DNA of 64,000 bases from Helicobacter_F equorum (lineage in GTDB: Bacteria; Campylobacterota; Campylobacteria; Campylobacterales; Helicobacteraceae): assembly GCF_042649585.1 (NCBI RefSeq), contig NZ_JBHRZM010000009.1:62001-126000 (forward strand), given 5' to 3'. This document shows positions 1 to 7,612 of this stretch, piece after piece; the first letter of the stretch is position 1; each line of letters begins with the position of its first letter. A model generated the notes under the pieces. The model was not told the origin of the DNA, made no database searches, and saw only the letters and a program-made list of their open reading frames with translations. Position numbers and translations under genes: made by a program.

Positions 1-416
1 TTACGCAAAAGCTATATGATAGAAATTATGAGTTAGGGGAATGTTTTGCGCGGTGTGTGAAGTTTGTGAGTTTTGAAAGTGATACGCTTACTTGGTATTC
101 AAGTGCGGATGGTGAGGACAAAGAGAGACTTACACGACATTTTGAGATTATAAAGGCATTTGTAGCACAAGTTTTTGGTGCGCATACCAAGATTAGTGTG
201 CAAAAATCACAACCACAAACCACCAAGGCACAAGAAAATGGGACAAATCAAGATACTTTGATGAGCAAAGACACTCAAGCAGATCAAAATATGCCCACAA
301 ACCAAAACACTCCAAACAGCCAAAAAACTCAAGATAGAGAGTTTATACAACACAATAAAGAGATTGTGGCAAGTTTGGAGGAACACTTGGGGATTAAAGA
401 TTATTTTAAATCCTAA
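1..416 (+). CDS. dnaX: DNA polymerase III gamma/tau subunit, C-terminal end (partial)
   Basis: Open from the first base (frame beginning at base 3) to the stop at 416, so only about the last 137 codons are present. DnaX is the clamp-loader ATPase of the replicative polymerase. The visible part begins TQKLYDRNYELGECF and contains FARCVKFVSFESDTLTWYSS, like the C-terminal domain of epsilonproteobacterial DnaX, then a low-complexity tail rich in Asn, Gln, Thr and Lys. The GTG at 57 is an internal codon, not a start. The ATPase domain lies outside the window, so the call rests on tail similarity plus gene order: dnaX-tsaE-lptB-rpoN matches HP0717-HP0714 of H. pylori as I recall it. Confidence 0.7.
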   Translation, partial: TQKLYDRNYELGECFARCVKFVSFESDTLTWYSSADGEDKERLTRHFEIIKAFVAQVFGAHTKISVQKSQPQTTKAQENGTNQDTLMSKDTQADQNMPTNQNTPNSQKTQDREFIQHNKEIVASLEEHLGIKDYFKS

Positions 417-436
417 ATATCACGCAACAAGGAGAA

Positions 437-877
437 ATGATGACATTTACACTAGGAGAAGAAGGTTTGGAGCCACTTTGTGGTTATCTAGATTCATATA
501 CAAAGGGACAAAAGCGAGTCTTTTTTTTGCTTAATGGTGATTTGGGGAGTGGCAAGACGACACTTGTGAAAAATTTCGTGCATTTTAGGGGTGGTAGAGA
601 TGATGTAACTTCGCCTACCTTTAGTCTTTCACAAGATTATGATGATGTATTTCATTATGATTTTTATCAAAAAGAATATAATCACCTCTTAGAACTTGGA
701 TTTATCGAGCTTTTTGAGCGTGAGGGTATACATTTTATCGAATGGGCTGATACTGGTATCAAAGATCTTTTGCAAAAATGTGGTTTTGCAATCGTGCGCG
801 TGGATATTGTGCCTTTAGATTCTGGAGAAAGGGAGTATATAATCAACGATGAATACATTACAAGCACACAATCTTAG
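437..877 (+). CDS. tsaE: tRNA threonylcarbamoyladenosine biosynthesis ATPase TsaE
   Basis: TsaE is the ATPase that works with TsaB and TsaD to make t6A37 in ANN-decoding tRNAs. The 146-aa product is a normal family length. It shows the P-loop GDLGSGKTT (residues 34-42), the family motif TSPTF (58-62), an acidic HYDFY segment near 73-77 and IEWAD at 101-105. An AGGAG lies just upstream of two consecutive ATG codons (437 and 440), and either could be the start. The end overlaps lptB by 29 bases, so the two are probably translated from one message. Confidence 0.92.
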   Translation: MMTFTLGEEGLEPLCGYLDSYTKGQKRVFFLLNGDLGSGKTTLVKNFVHFRGGRDDVTSPTFSLSQDYDDVFHYDFYQKEYNHLLELGFIELFEREGIHFIEWADTGIKDLLQKCGFAIVRVDIVPLDSGEREYIINDEYITSTQS

Positions 878-1571
878 TAAGCAAATCAAAAAAATAAAAA
901 TTGTTAATGATATTTCTTTGGAAGTCAATAGCAAGGAAGTTGTGGGACTTTTGGGACCAAATGGTGCTGGAAAAACCACGACTTTTTACATGATATGCGG
1001 ACTTTTACACCCAACCTCTGGGGCAGTGCATTTGAATGGATCTGATATTACAAAGCTTCCGTTACACGCACGATCTAATATGGGTATTGGCTATCTTCCG
1101 CAAGAATCAAGTATTTTTAAAGATTTAAGTGTAGAGGAAAATCTTCTTTTAGCAGCAGAGGCGAGTATAAAAAGTGTCAAAGATCGTAAGATCCGCATAG
1201 AAAAAATGCTAGAGGAATTTAATATCGAGCCAATTCGCACAAGAAAGGGCGTGAGTTTGAGCGGTGGGGAGCGTCGGCGTGTAGAAATCGCAAGAGCATT
1301 GGTAAAAAATCCTAAATTTGTTTTGCTTGATGAGCCATTTGCTGGAGTGGATCCCAAAGCGGTGGTAGATATCCAAAATATTATTTTGAAGCTTATTGAG
1401 CTTGATATAGGTGTGCTTATCACAGACCACAATGTGCGTGAGACGCTATCGGTTTGTCATAGAAGTTATGTTATCAAAAGTGGTGCGCTTTTAGCGAGTG
1501 GTAATGCGCAAGAGATTTATCAAAATGCCCTTGTGCGTAAATATTATTTGGGAGAGAATTTTAAAGCATGA
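849..1571 (+). CDS. lptB: Lipopolysaccharide export ABC ATPase LptB
   Basis: LptB is the cytoplasmic ATPase of the LptB2FGC complex, which extracts LPS from the inner membrane. The 240-aa protein has Walker A GPNGAGKTT (36-44), the Q-loop near LPQESSIF (83-90), signature LSGGE (137-141), Walker B FVLLDEP (157-163) and the H-loop in ITDHNVRE. SLSGGERRRVEIARAL and DEPFAGVDP are characteristic of LptB. It starts inside tsaE and its TGA overlaps the rpoN ATG (ATGA, 1568-1571), indicating translational coupling through tsaE-lptB-rpoN. Confidence 0.93.
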   Translation: MNTLQAHNLSKQIKKIKIVNDISLEVNSKEVVGLLGPNGAGKTTTFYMICGLLHPTSGAVHLNGSDITKLPLHARSNMGIGYLPQESSIFKDLSVEENLLLAAEASIKSVKDRKIRIEKMLEEFNIEPIRTRKGVSLSGGERRRVEIARALVKNPKFVLLDEPFAGVDPKAVVDIQNIILKLIELDIGVLITDHNVRETLSVCHRSYVIKSGALLASGNAQEIYQNALVRKYYLGENFKA

Positions 1572-2914
1572 GTGCAAGATCGGGTTTAGGAGGGAGATTA
1601 CGCACCAATGTCGCTATCAAACCAAAGCTTTCGGCGACACTAAAAAATTGGCTACCTATCTTGCAAAGTGGAGCTGATAGTATAGAAGAAATTGTGCAAG
1701 AGTTTGCCCAAGAAAACCCTTATGTGCAGATTCAAAGCCAACGCACACAATCTCTGTCGCAAAAATCTAAGGTTACCTCCAAATCTCAATCGCAAAAAAA
1801 TTCTATCACAGACAAGATAGAATCTCTAAGTACTACCACGCAGGATTTATATGAGAGTTTGCTTACACAAATAACACCACGCCTTTTCCCAAGCCAAACT
1901 TCTCAAGATATTGCCTATAGTATCATCGAAAATATCAATAATGAAGGATATTTGGATTGTGAAGTGGTAGAACTTGCAGAGGAAGTGGGTGTGAGCGTGG
2001 AGGAATTTGAGCGTGTGCGAGGGCGATTTGTGTATCTTGAGCCTTGTGGTGTGGGTGCAAAAGACATGAGAGAATCTTTGCACTTTCAGTTACAAGAGAG
2101 TGATTTACATGATGAAGCCTTTACTTTGGGATTAGAGATTATTAGTAATCTTCAAAACCACGCAATACACAAAAATCATCCATGTTATGATGAAGTAATG
2201 CGCACCATAAAACGCTTTAGAAATCCACCAACTTGTGATTTTGGTGTGAAGATTCCAGAGGTCATACCAGATATTTTTATTTTTGAGCGTCTAAAGGAAG
2301 ATTCACTGCAGCATACTTATGAGCTTGAAGTGCGTGTGAATGATATGTATTATCCTAAAATCATTATCGAACATCAAGAAACATTAAACAAGCAGACAAA
2401 ATCCCAAAGTGATGCACAAAAACAAGCCCAAAGTTTTATCCGTGATAAACTTAAAGAAGCAAAAGATCTTGTTGATGCGCTAGATATGCGTAAGGCTACA
2501 ATTTTAAAAATCGCTTTGGCTTTGCGCGAAAATCAATATGATTTTTTTATGGGTGGAGAAATACGCCCAATGAAGCTTAAAGATATTGCCCAAGATTTGG
2601 GCTATGCACCTAGCACAATCTCTCGCGCTATTGCCAATAAATACTTAGAATGCGATCGGGGAATTTTCCCTATCAAGAGCTTTTTTACTGCAGCAGTAGA
2701 TGGAGAAACTTCCAATGCTTCGATTAAAGATTTTATCCTTGATCTTGTCAAAAATGAAAATAAGAAAAAACCTTTAAGTGATGTGAAGATTCTAAAAAGT
2801 GTTGAAGAGAAGTTTGGTGTCAAAATGGTGCGTCGAACGATCACTAAATATAGGCAACAACTTAATATTGCAAGCTCCAGTGAGCGCAAGAAATTGTATG
2901 AAATGAGTGTGTAA
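1568..2914 (+). CDS. rpoN: RNA polymerase sigma-54 factor RpoN
   Basis: Sigma-54 directs transcription of the class 2 flagellar genes in Helicobacter together with the activator FlgR. The 448-aa product has an N-terminal activator-interacting region (LKNWLPILQSG, then a Gln/Ser-rich linker), a core-binding middle region, a helix-turn-helix (APSTISRAIANKY) and near the C-terminus an RpoN-box-like VRRTITKYR (about 421-429; canonical ARRTVAKYR) that contacts the -24 element. It overlaps lptB by 4 bases. Confidence 0.95.
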   Translation: MSARSGLGGRLRTNVAIKPKLSATLKNWLPILQSGADSIEEIVQEFAQENPYVQIQSQRTQSLSQKSKVTSKSQSQKNSITDKIESLSTTTQDLYESLLTQITPRLFPSQTSQDIAYSIIENINNEGYLDCEVVELAEEVGVSVEEFERVRGRFVYLEPCGVGAKDMRESLHFQLQESDLHDEAFTLGLEIISNLQNHAIHKNHPCYDEVMRTIKRFRNPPTCDFGVKIPEVIPDIFIFERLKEDSLQHTYELEVRVNDMYYPKIIIEHQETLNKQTKSQSDAQKQAQSFIRDKLKEAKDLVDALDMRKATILKIALALRENQYDFFMGGEIRPMKLKDIAQDLGYAPSTISRAIANKYLECDRGIFPIKSFFTAAVDGETSNASIKDFILDLVKNENKKKPLSDVKILKSVEEKFGVKMVRRTITKYRQQLNIASSSERKKLYEMSV

Positions 2915-2977
2915 GTCAGCCTTTAGCAAGTATGTGCGATAATATAGGAATTTTTGTAGAATGAATAAGGAGATGTA

Positions 2978-4174
2978 ATGTCATTTAAATCTTTTGTACG
3001 TGAAAACCCCATATATCAACACTATATTTTACCCATGCGTAAAAAGTATAATGCTTATATAGAATCTAAGCTTGATGATGAAGCATATTTCATACGTAGA
3101 CATAAAAAAATCTTCGGCTATACACCAGATTTTAGGAATCCACAAACATTTAACGAAAAAATCGTGCACAGAATCCTCTATGATAGAAATCCTCTTTATA
3201 CTGCACTTGCCGATAAACTTAAGGCAAGGATTTACATTGCCGCAAAACTTGCAAATCTTGATTTAGAGAGTGAAGTAGCATGTGTGTCTCAAAATGCTAC
3301 ATCTAAGGAGCTTGAACAAAAATTTCAGGCTCTTGCAGATTCTCCGACATTTTTAGATTCTAAATCTTCTTCGCCATTATTTGCGCCCATCGATACCCTT
3401 ACGGATCTTCTTTTTGATACTAATGTTTGCCCATTTTTACCAAAACTCTATGGTATTTATAAAGAAGTAGAAGATATTAACTTTGATGAATTACCCAATT
3501 CTTTTGTGCTTAAGACAAATCATGATGGAGGTGGGGTAGTTATTGTTCCGAATAAGGAAGCATTTTTGGGAGATTCCCAGGCATTTGGTGAAGCTATGGA
3601 AAAACTTACCAAACACCTTAACACAAATTTTTATACTCTTTTTAGAGAGTGGCATTACAAAGATATCGAACCTAGAGTTTTTGCCGAAGAGCTCTTGGGG
3701 GAAAGTGTGCAGATTCTACAACCCCAAGGCTTAGATTCACCAAAGATTGAAAATGGTAATTTTCATACATCCCTACAAAATTTCAAAGTGCCTGATGATT
3801 ATAAGTTTCATTGTTTTGGGGATGAAATATTTTCTGAAACAATTATCGATAGAGGCATTAATACGCGATGCACATTTTTTGATAAAAATTGGAAATCCAT
3901 ACCTGTAAATATTACTTATGATTTTGCCCAAAGAGATATCCCAAAACCGCCATTCTTTAATACAATGTTTGCGATAAGCACAAGTTTTTATGAAAATATA
4001 GGTTATTTTAGGTGTGATTTTTATGTGCTAGATCGGCAACTTTACATTGGAGAGCTTACAATGACACCCGGTGGTGGTTGTTTACCTATTAGACCATATA
4101 AGTATGATGCGATTTTGGGAAATTTTTGGAGTGGTATTGATAACACATTAGAATCTAAATTTAACAAATATTGA
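2978..4174 (+). CDS. TupA-like ATP-grasp protein, expressed copy of a shuffling locus
   Basis: A 398-aa protein of the TupA-like ATP-grasp family, common in polysaccharide loci and thought to form amide-type bonds on cell-surface polymers. Family features are TFNEKIVHRILYDRNPLY near 55-72, the ATP-binding segment SFVLKTNHDGGGVVIV, REWHYKDIEPRVFAEELLG, and the C-terminal IGELTMTPGGG. Two stretches look like insertions: a Ser/Leu-rich piece near residues 95-145 and GESVQILQPQGLDSPKIENG near 242-261. AAGGAG precedes the ATG at good spacing. The codons at 3653-3817 are repeated, inverted, in two downstream cassettes (4190-4642 and 5199-5690), so this copy looks like the expression site. The exact substrate is unknown. 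Confidence 0.8.
   Translation: MSFKSFVRENPIYQHYILPMRKKYNAYIESKLDDEAYFIRRHKKIFGYTPDFRNPQTFNEKIVHRILYDRNPLYTALADKLKARIYIAAKLANLDLESEVACVSQNATSKELEQKFQALADSPTFLDSKSSSPLFAPIDTLTDLLFDTNVCPFLPKLYGIYKEVEDINFDELPNSFVLKTNHDGGGVVIVPNKEAFLGDSQAFGEAMEKLTKHLNTNFYTLFREWHYKDIEPRVFAEELLGESVQILQPQGLDSPKIENGNFHTSLQNFKVPDDYKFHCFGDEIFSETIIDRGINTRCTFFDKNWKSIPVNITYDFAQRDIPKPPFFNTMFAISTSFYENIGYFRCDFYVLDRQLYIGELTMTPGGGCLPIRPYKYDAILGNFWSGIDNTLESKFNKY
3653..3817 (+). repeat. Crossover block in the expressed ATP-grasp gene
   Basis: Bases 3653-3805 match the reverse complement of 5538-5690 at 147 of 153 positions without gaps (my hand alignment). Bases 3748-3817 match the reverse complement of 4550-4619 at all 70 positions. 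In all three copies the block is read in the same protein frame (KDIEPRVFAEELLG and NFHTSLQNFKVPDDYK). Recombination across it would keep the reading frame and change only what follows. Confidence 0.85.
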
Positions 4175-4290
4175 CAAATAAATATCATGTTATAGTCCCG
4201 AGTTAATTCCCATATGCCACAAACTTCCTAGCTTTGCATCCCATTCGTTTGGAGTAAATTTACCAGTCCCACCCTCTGGCGTAAAAGTTA
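4085..4290. repeat. Direct repeat, copy 1 (junction of two convergent C-terminal ends)
   Basis: This stretch spans the last 30 codons of the plus-strand ATP-grasp gene, its TGA, and the 3' end of the opposing cassette. It reappears at 5081-5290, offset by 996 bases at the gene end, with the first 60 bases nearly identical and the rest more diverged. The repeat carries the meeting point of two opposed 3' ends, so a whole tail-to-tail unit was duplicated. Confidence 0.75.
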
Positions 4291-4642
4291 GTTCGCCAAC
4301 AATAATTTTCTGCCGTTTATCAAAAGGTATATGATACAAATCAATACGCACATAATCAAATATTTTAGCGAGTATAAAAGATATATTTTCTAGATATTCC
4401 AAAACATTAGGTTTTGGTGGAATAGGGCGATTTGTATTGTCATAAAAAAGACCAAATGGGGCAAGTTTCCATTCTTTGTTCAAGATAGTACGCCTATGAT
4501 TTGTGAATCTATCAGTAGTTAGTTGGACATAATACTCTCGTAATCCATGAAAACAATGAAACTTATAATCATCAGGCACTTTGAAATTTTGTAGGGATGT
4601 ATGAAAATTACCATTTTCATATAATTCCGAAATACTAATCAT
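4190..4642 (-). pseudogene. Silent C-terminal cassette 1 of the TupA-like ATP-grasp protein
   Basis: A 150-codon reading frame that matches only the C-terminal half of the family: ENGNFHTSLQNFKVPDDYKF, RFTNHRRTILNKEWKLAPFG, IPPKPNVLEYL, FDYVRIDLYHI, VGELTFTPEGG and NEWDAKLGSLWHM. The ATP-binding N-terminal half is absent. The nominal ATG at 4642 has no Shine-Dalgarno sequence and lies in AT-rich DNA just before the shared block, so it is probably not translated alone. The tail differs from that of the expressed copy (RPYKYDAILGNFWSG). Best read as a silent alternative C-terminal module; simple gene remnant is the alternative. Confidence 0.7.
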
Positions 4643-4726
4643 AAAAATTCTGCAAGAGAAATAACAAAAGCATTTAAATTAAAATTTAATTTAATAATCG
4701 GTCATATTTTATGCTATCATTTCATC

Positions 4727-4954
4727 ATGGCAAAGATAGATGAACTTAAGGAACAATTAGGAATTTTAAAGTTTTGGCTTGGGATATTTGTCGCCACTTT
4801 TTTGGCTGTAATTGGTTGGGGAATTACAAATTATCAGAAGGCAGAGCTTTTTATACTTGTGGGTGCGGGAGTAGTTGCTGTTCTAGCACTTTTTGCTATT
4901 TACTTTCTTAGCAAAATGATTAATGCAAAGATTAAGCAAATCGGTAAAGAATAA
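4727..4954 (+). CDS. Small two-helix membrane protein of unknown function
   Basis: A 75-aa protein: a charged N-terminal helix (MAKIDELKEQLG), a hydrophobic helix FWLGIFVATFLAVIGWG, a short linker, a second helix ILVGAGVVAVLALFAIYFL and a Lys-rich end. Such a layout suggests both ends in the cytoplasm. There is no good Shine-Dalgarno before the ATG, but a TATGCTAT at about 4710 could be a -10 giving a very short leader. It is followed after 11 bases by a 30-aa membrane peptide. Both lie between the two copies of a duplicated ATP-grasp end, so they were carried with that duplication or inserted into it. I do not recognise the family's function. Confidence 0.6.
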   Translation: MAKIDELKEQLGILKFWLGIFVATFLAVIGWGITNYQKAELFILVGAGVVAVLALFAIYFLSKMINAKIKQIGKE

Positions 4955-4965
4955 AGGAAGTTAAT

Positions 4966-5058
4966 ATGGAGTATATTATTTTTGCAATAGCCTTTCTAGG
5001 AATTTTGACAATCCTTTATCTCGGTGTTAAAACAGCTTTGGAGTTTTCAGAAAAGTAG
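4966..5058 (+). CDS. 30-aa hydrophobic peptide downstream of the two-helix membrane protein
   Basis: ATG at 4966 follows AAGGAAG at a suitable distance. The product (MEYIIFAIAFLGILTILYLG, then VKTALEFSEK) is one predicted membrane helix with a short charged tail. It sits 11 bases after the 75-aa membrane protein gene on the same strand. The good ribosome site and the clear hydrophobic-then-charged pattern favour a real micro-gene. No function is known to me. Confidence 0.5.
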   Translation: MEYIIFAIAFLGILTILYLGVKTALEFSEK

Positions 5059-5080
5059 CATTGGGGTTTTCCATAGTATT

Positions 5081-5170
5081 CCTATTAGACCATATAAGTA
5101 TGATGCAATTTTGGGAAATTTTTGGAGTGGCATTGATAAAGTATCAGAATCTAAATTTAAAAAATATTGA
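5081..5170 (+). pseudogene. Orphan 3' end of the TupA-like ATP-grasp gene
   Basis: About 29 codons (PIRPYKYDAILGNFWSGIDK, then a short charged end and TGA at 5168-5170) that copy the last codons of the gene ending at 4174. Nothing upstream of 5081 resembles the family, so this is a truncated tail with no start. It forms the left part of the second copy of the duplicated tail-to-tail junction. Confidence 0.75.
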
Positions 5171-5290
5171 CAAACAAATACAATGTTGCATTTCTAAGTC
5201 AATTTTCAATGTGCCACAAACTTCCTAGCTTTGCATCCCATTCATTTGGAGTAAATTTGTCAGTCCCACCAGCAGGAGTAAAGGTAAATT
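5081..5290. repeat. Direct repeat, copy 2
   Basis: Second copy of the junction described at 4085-4290, again with a plus-strand ATP-grasp 3' end facing a minus-strand one. The two copies bracket the two small membrane genes and cassette 1. Confidence 0.75.
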
Positions 5291-5690
5291 CACCTATATA
5301 AATTCGTGTTTTGATACAATATAAATCTATACGCACATATCTAAAGACTTGGGCTAAACGTAGTGATATTATAATCATTTTGTCTAGAAGCACAGGTTTT
5401 TGTGGAATTTTTGAAGCCTTTTTCTCATAATCAAAAGGTATTTTTTGCCATTTTGTATCCATTGCAATCTCTTGTTGCATCGTATACCTATTAGTAATGA
5501 CCTCAATATGGCTAATATTGTTTTGCATCACATGCATCTTATAATCATCAGGCACTTTGAAATTTTGTAGCGATGTATGAAAATTACCATTTTCAATCTT
5601 TGGTGAATCTAAGCCTTGGGGTTGTAGAATCTGCACATTTTCGCCCAACAGCTCTTCAGCAAAAACTCTAGGTTCGATATCTTTGTAGTG
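5199..5690 (-). pseudogene. Silent C-terminal cassette 2 of the TupA-like ATP-grasp protein
   Basis: In frame with HYKDIEPRVFAEELLG, this cassette continues through a divergent middle (KMHVMQNNISHIEVITNRYT, FDYEKKASKIPQKPVLL, FRYVRIDLYCI) to a complete family tail (IGEFTFTPAGG, FTPNEWDAKLGSLWH, stop at 5199). The frame runs open to an ATG at 5750, but that part lies inside the 3' end of the HAD gene in another frame, so no proper start exists. The first 153 bases match the expressed gene at 147 positions in inverted orientation. Inversion would yield a full-length protein with this tail. Confidence 0.75.
5538..5690 (-). repeat. Inverted partner of the ATP-grasp crossover block
   Basis: Reverse complement of 3653-3805 with six mismatches in 153 positions and no gaps. 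The shorter partner in cassette 1 is 4550-4619. The divergence rises sharply just after the block (KFHCFGDE versus KMHVMQNN), the pattern expected for a recombination or gene-conversion boundary. Confidence 0.85.
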
Positions 5691-5700
5691 GGAAAACTTA

Positions 5701-6351
5701 TTATAAAATCTTATATCCCATGATTTTTGCCCATTGTATATCTTTCCCACATTCTATAGCTACACCATTTCCTACAAAAGAAAGCAATGGTATATCACTA
5801 GGGCAGTCACTGTATACATAGGAATTTTGGAGGTCAAACATATCCATATCAAACATTTGTGTAAGCTTATAGAGCTTGCGATGCTCCATGGTATGAATAC
5901 CATCCATTTCACCATTTAAAATTCCATTTTGTTCTTGCAGACTAATTGCTACGATATTTTTTATACCAAAAAGCTTGGCAAATTCTGTGATATATATTTC
6001 TAGTCCCCCGGAAACTATAATGATAGTATGCCCACTTTCTTGATGAAATCGTAATCGTTTTAACACTTTTTCGTTAGTTTTATATATAAGCTCCTTTTGC
6101 ACATATTCTTTTGCTAGTTCTTGAGCGCGCAACATATCCATTCCTTTTAATTGAGGATATCGAGGAGCTTTGAAATCAAATAAGGGGATTTTTGTGTATC
6201 TATGAAGGCGTGGCAATATTCTTTGCTGTAAGCGTAACATTCTCGCATTGTAGTGAGGATTTTCCTTACCAACCATTTCTAAATATGGCGGAATGCTTTG
6301 AATAGAAACTAGTGTCTCACAAAAATCAAAAATAGCTAATATTGTTTGCAT
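5701..6351 (-). CDS. HAD-IB family phosphatase in the polysaccharide locus
   Basis: A 216-aa haloacid dehalogenase-type hydrolase. Motif I reads IFDFCETL, so the nucleophile Asp is present but the usual second Asp of DxDxT is Cys. Motif II is in IIIVSGG, and motif III in YSDCPSDIPLL (SD...D). The order phosphatase, aminotransferase, aminotransferase recalls C. jejuni cj1435-cj1437, where the phosphatase is reported to act on a serinol phosphate-type intermediate; transfer of that role here is inference. AGGGA precedes the ATG, and a separate promoter may lie at 6396-6420. Confidence 0.75.
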   Translation of the reverse strand: MQTILAIFDFCETLVSIQSIPPYLEMVGKENPHYNARMLRLQQRILPRLHRYTKIPLFDFKAPRYPQLKGMDMLRAQELAKEYVQKELIYKTNEKVLKRLRFHQESGHTIIIVSGGLEIYITEFAKLFGIKNIVAISLQEQNGILNGEMDGIHTMEHRKLYKLTQMFDMDMFDLQNSYVYSDCPSDIPLLSFVGNGVAIECGKDIQWAKIMGYKIL

Positions 6352-6395
6352 TTTTATTCCCTATAGTACCAAGATAATAATTGAATGTTCTCTAT

Positions 6396-6433
6396 ATAGA
6401 TTAGTATAGCAAAGATATGATAAATTTTTCTAC
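6396..6433 (-). promoter_or_regulatory. Possible promoter for the HAD phosphatase gene
   Basis: On the minus strand the 82-base gap upstream of the phosphatase contains TGCTATACT (extended -10, TATACT at 6408-6403), about 45 bases before the ribosome site. No clear -35 is seen, which is usual in Helicobacter. Confidence 0.35.
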
Positions 6434-7603
6434 TTAAGTATATCGAAAAATATCAGCTAGAGCCTGTATAATTTGGTTATTTTCACTTTTGCTTCTTGAA
6501 GCTAGACGTATAAATGATTCATTAAGTCCCACCTTATCACTACATGTGCGTATATAGACTCCATATCTGATAAGCATTGCCATTACAAAGTCTAAATCTT
6601 CTTTCCAATCCAAGATTTCTACAAGAGCAAAATTTGCTTTGCTCGGATAAACTTTAAGTTGAGGAATTTGAGAAAGACGCATAAAGAAATCTTGTGTTTG
6701 TTGAATATAGAGCTTTCTAACATTTTCGTATTTGTTTGTAAATGTGTCTTGTGCGTAGAGTCTGAAGAAATATTCACTAAGTCCATTTGAGTTCCATAAG
6801 TAGCCATTATTGAGAAGTTTGGAAACTTTGTTTCTTGCCATAACCCCATATCCTGCACGAATACCAGCTATACCAAAATCTTTTGACATGCTTTTTATTA
6901 AAATTACATTAGGAAATTCTGAAAAAAGTGTCCTATATGAAATGAACTTATATTCATCATCTTCAAAAGCAAAGTGTAGAAAACTTTCATCAATGATAAT
7001 ATTCTCTACTTCTGGTAGGTTTGCAATAATTGTTCGTAGATCTTCATAAGGTATGTAGCCACCATTTGGATTATTGGGATTGATGATAACGATACTTTGT
7101 GGTTTTTGAGTCTTTACAAATTCAATATAGGATGATATGTCTAGCATAAAGTTTTTATCTTTTTCTAATTGGTAGAATACCACTTCAGTTTTAGAATTGC
7201 TAAATTCATAGTAGGATGAAAATGTAGGGATGTTAACTATAATTTTGTGTTCCACAAAATTATGTAAAATAGCTTGGATAACTTCTATAGCCCCATTTCC
7301 GATAAATAAATATTCTTTATCAATTCCTAAGCGTTGTGCCAAGATCTCAGCAATCACATCATTTTGTGATGGGTAAAATTCCAATACATTTCTGATTGAT
7401 TGTGTGCTAATTAGATCATGCTTCATGTAATCCATAAAAAGATCTGTAGCATATGGATTGGATAAAAAACATGCATCAATATTAATGGTCAGATTTGGTA
7501 TTTGCTGTGTAAGCGTTAAGATACTTGGACTATGACTACCAGCAGCATGTTTTAATGTTTTAATGTTTTCTGCAATAACTCTCTGTTCTTTAGTGAATTG
7601 CAT
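6434..7603 (-). CDS. Class I/II PLP-dependent aminotransferase or decarboxylase (HisC/CobD-like)
   Basis: A 389-aa fold-type I PLP enzyme. It has IGNGAIEVIQ (phosphate/ring-binding start of the PLP site), NPNNPNGG, the Asp of IIIDESFLHF and the Schiff-base Lys in IKSMSKDFGIAGIRAGYG, ending near FIRLASRSK (carboxylate-binding Arg). Its resemblance to HisC and to threonine-phosphate decarboxylase, and its place beside a second such enzyme and a HAD phosphatase, suggest a role in making an amino-alcohol phosphate, as reported for Cj1436 (serine phosphate to ethanolamine phosphate). It starts only 10 bases after the end of the longer reading frame upstream, and its ribosome site overlaps that end, so translation may be coupled. 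Confidence 0.75.
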   Translation of the reverse strand: MQFTKEQRVIAENIKTLKHAAGSHSPSILTLTQQIPNLTINIDACFLSNPYATDLFMDYMKHDLISTQSIRNVLEFYPSQNDVIAEILAQRLGIDKEYLFIGNGAIEVIQAILHNFVEHKIIVNIPTFSSYYEFSNSKTEVVFYQLEKDKNFMLDISSYIEFVKTQKPQSIVIINPNNPNGGYIPYEDLRTIIANLPEVENIIIDESFLHFAFEDDEYKFISYRTLFSEFPNVILIKSMSKDFGIAGIRAGYGVMARNKVSKLLNNGYLWNSNGLSEYFFRLYAQDTFTNKYENVRKLYIQQTQDFFMRLSQIPQLKVYPSKANFALVEILDWKEDLDFVMAMLIRYGVYIRTCSDKVGLNESFIRLASRSKSENNQIIQALADIFRYT

Positions 7604-7612
7604 AAAATCTCC

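Noticed and set aside
521..528. T8 run inside tsaE as a phase-variation tract
   Set aside because: The frame is intact, the run encodes an ordinary Phe-Phe segment, and such short A/T runs are common in this AT-rich genome.
5199..5750. Cassette 2 as a full gene starting at 5750
   Set aside because: The first 17 codons lie inside the HAD gene in another frame and match nothing; homology begins only at 5690.
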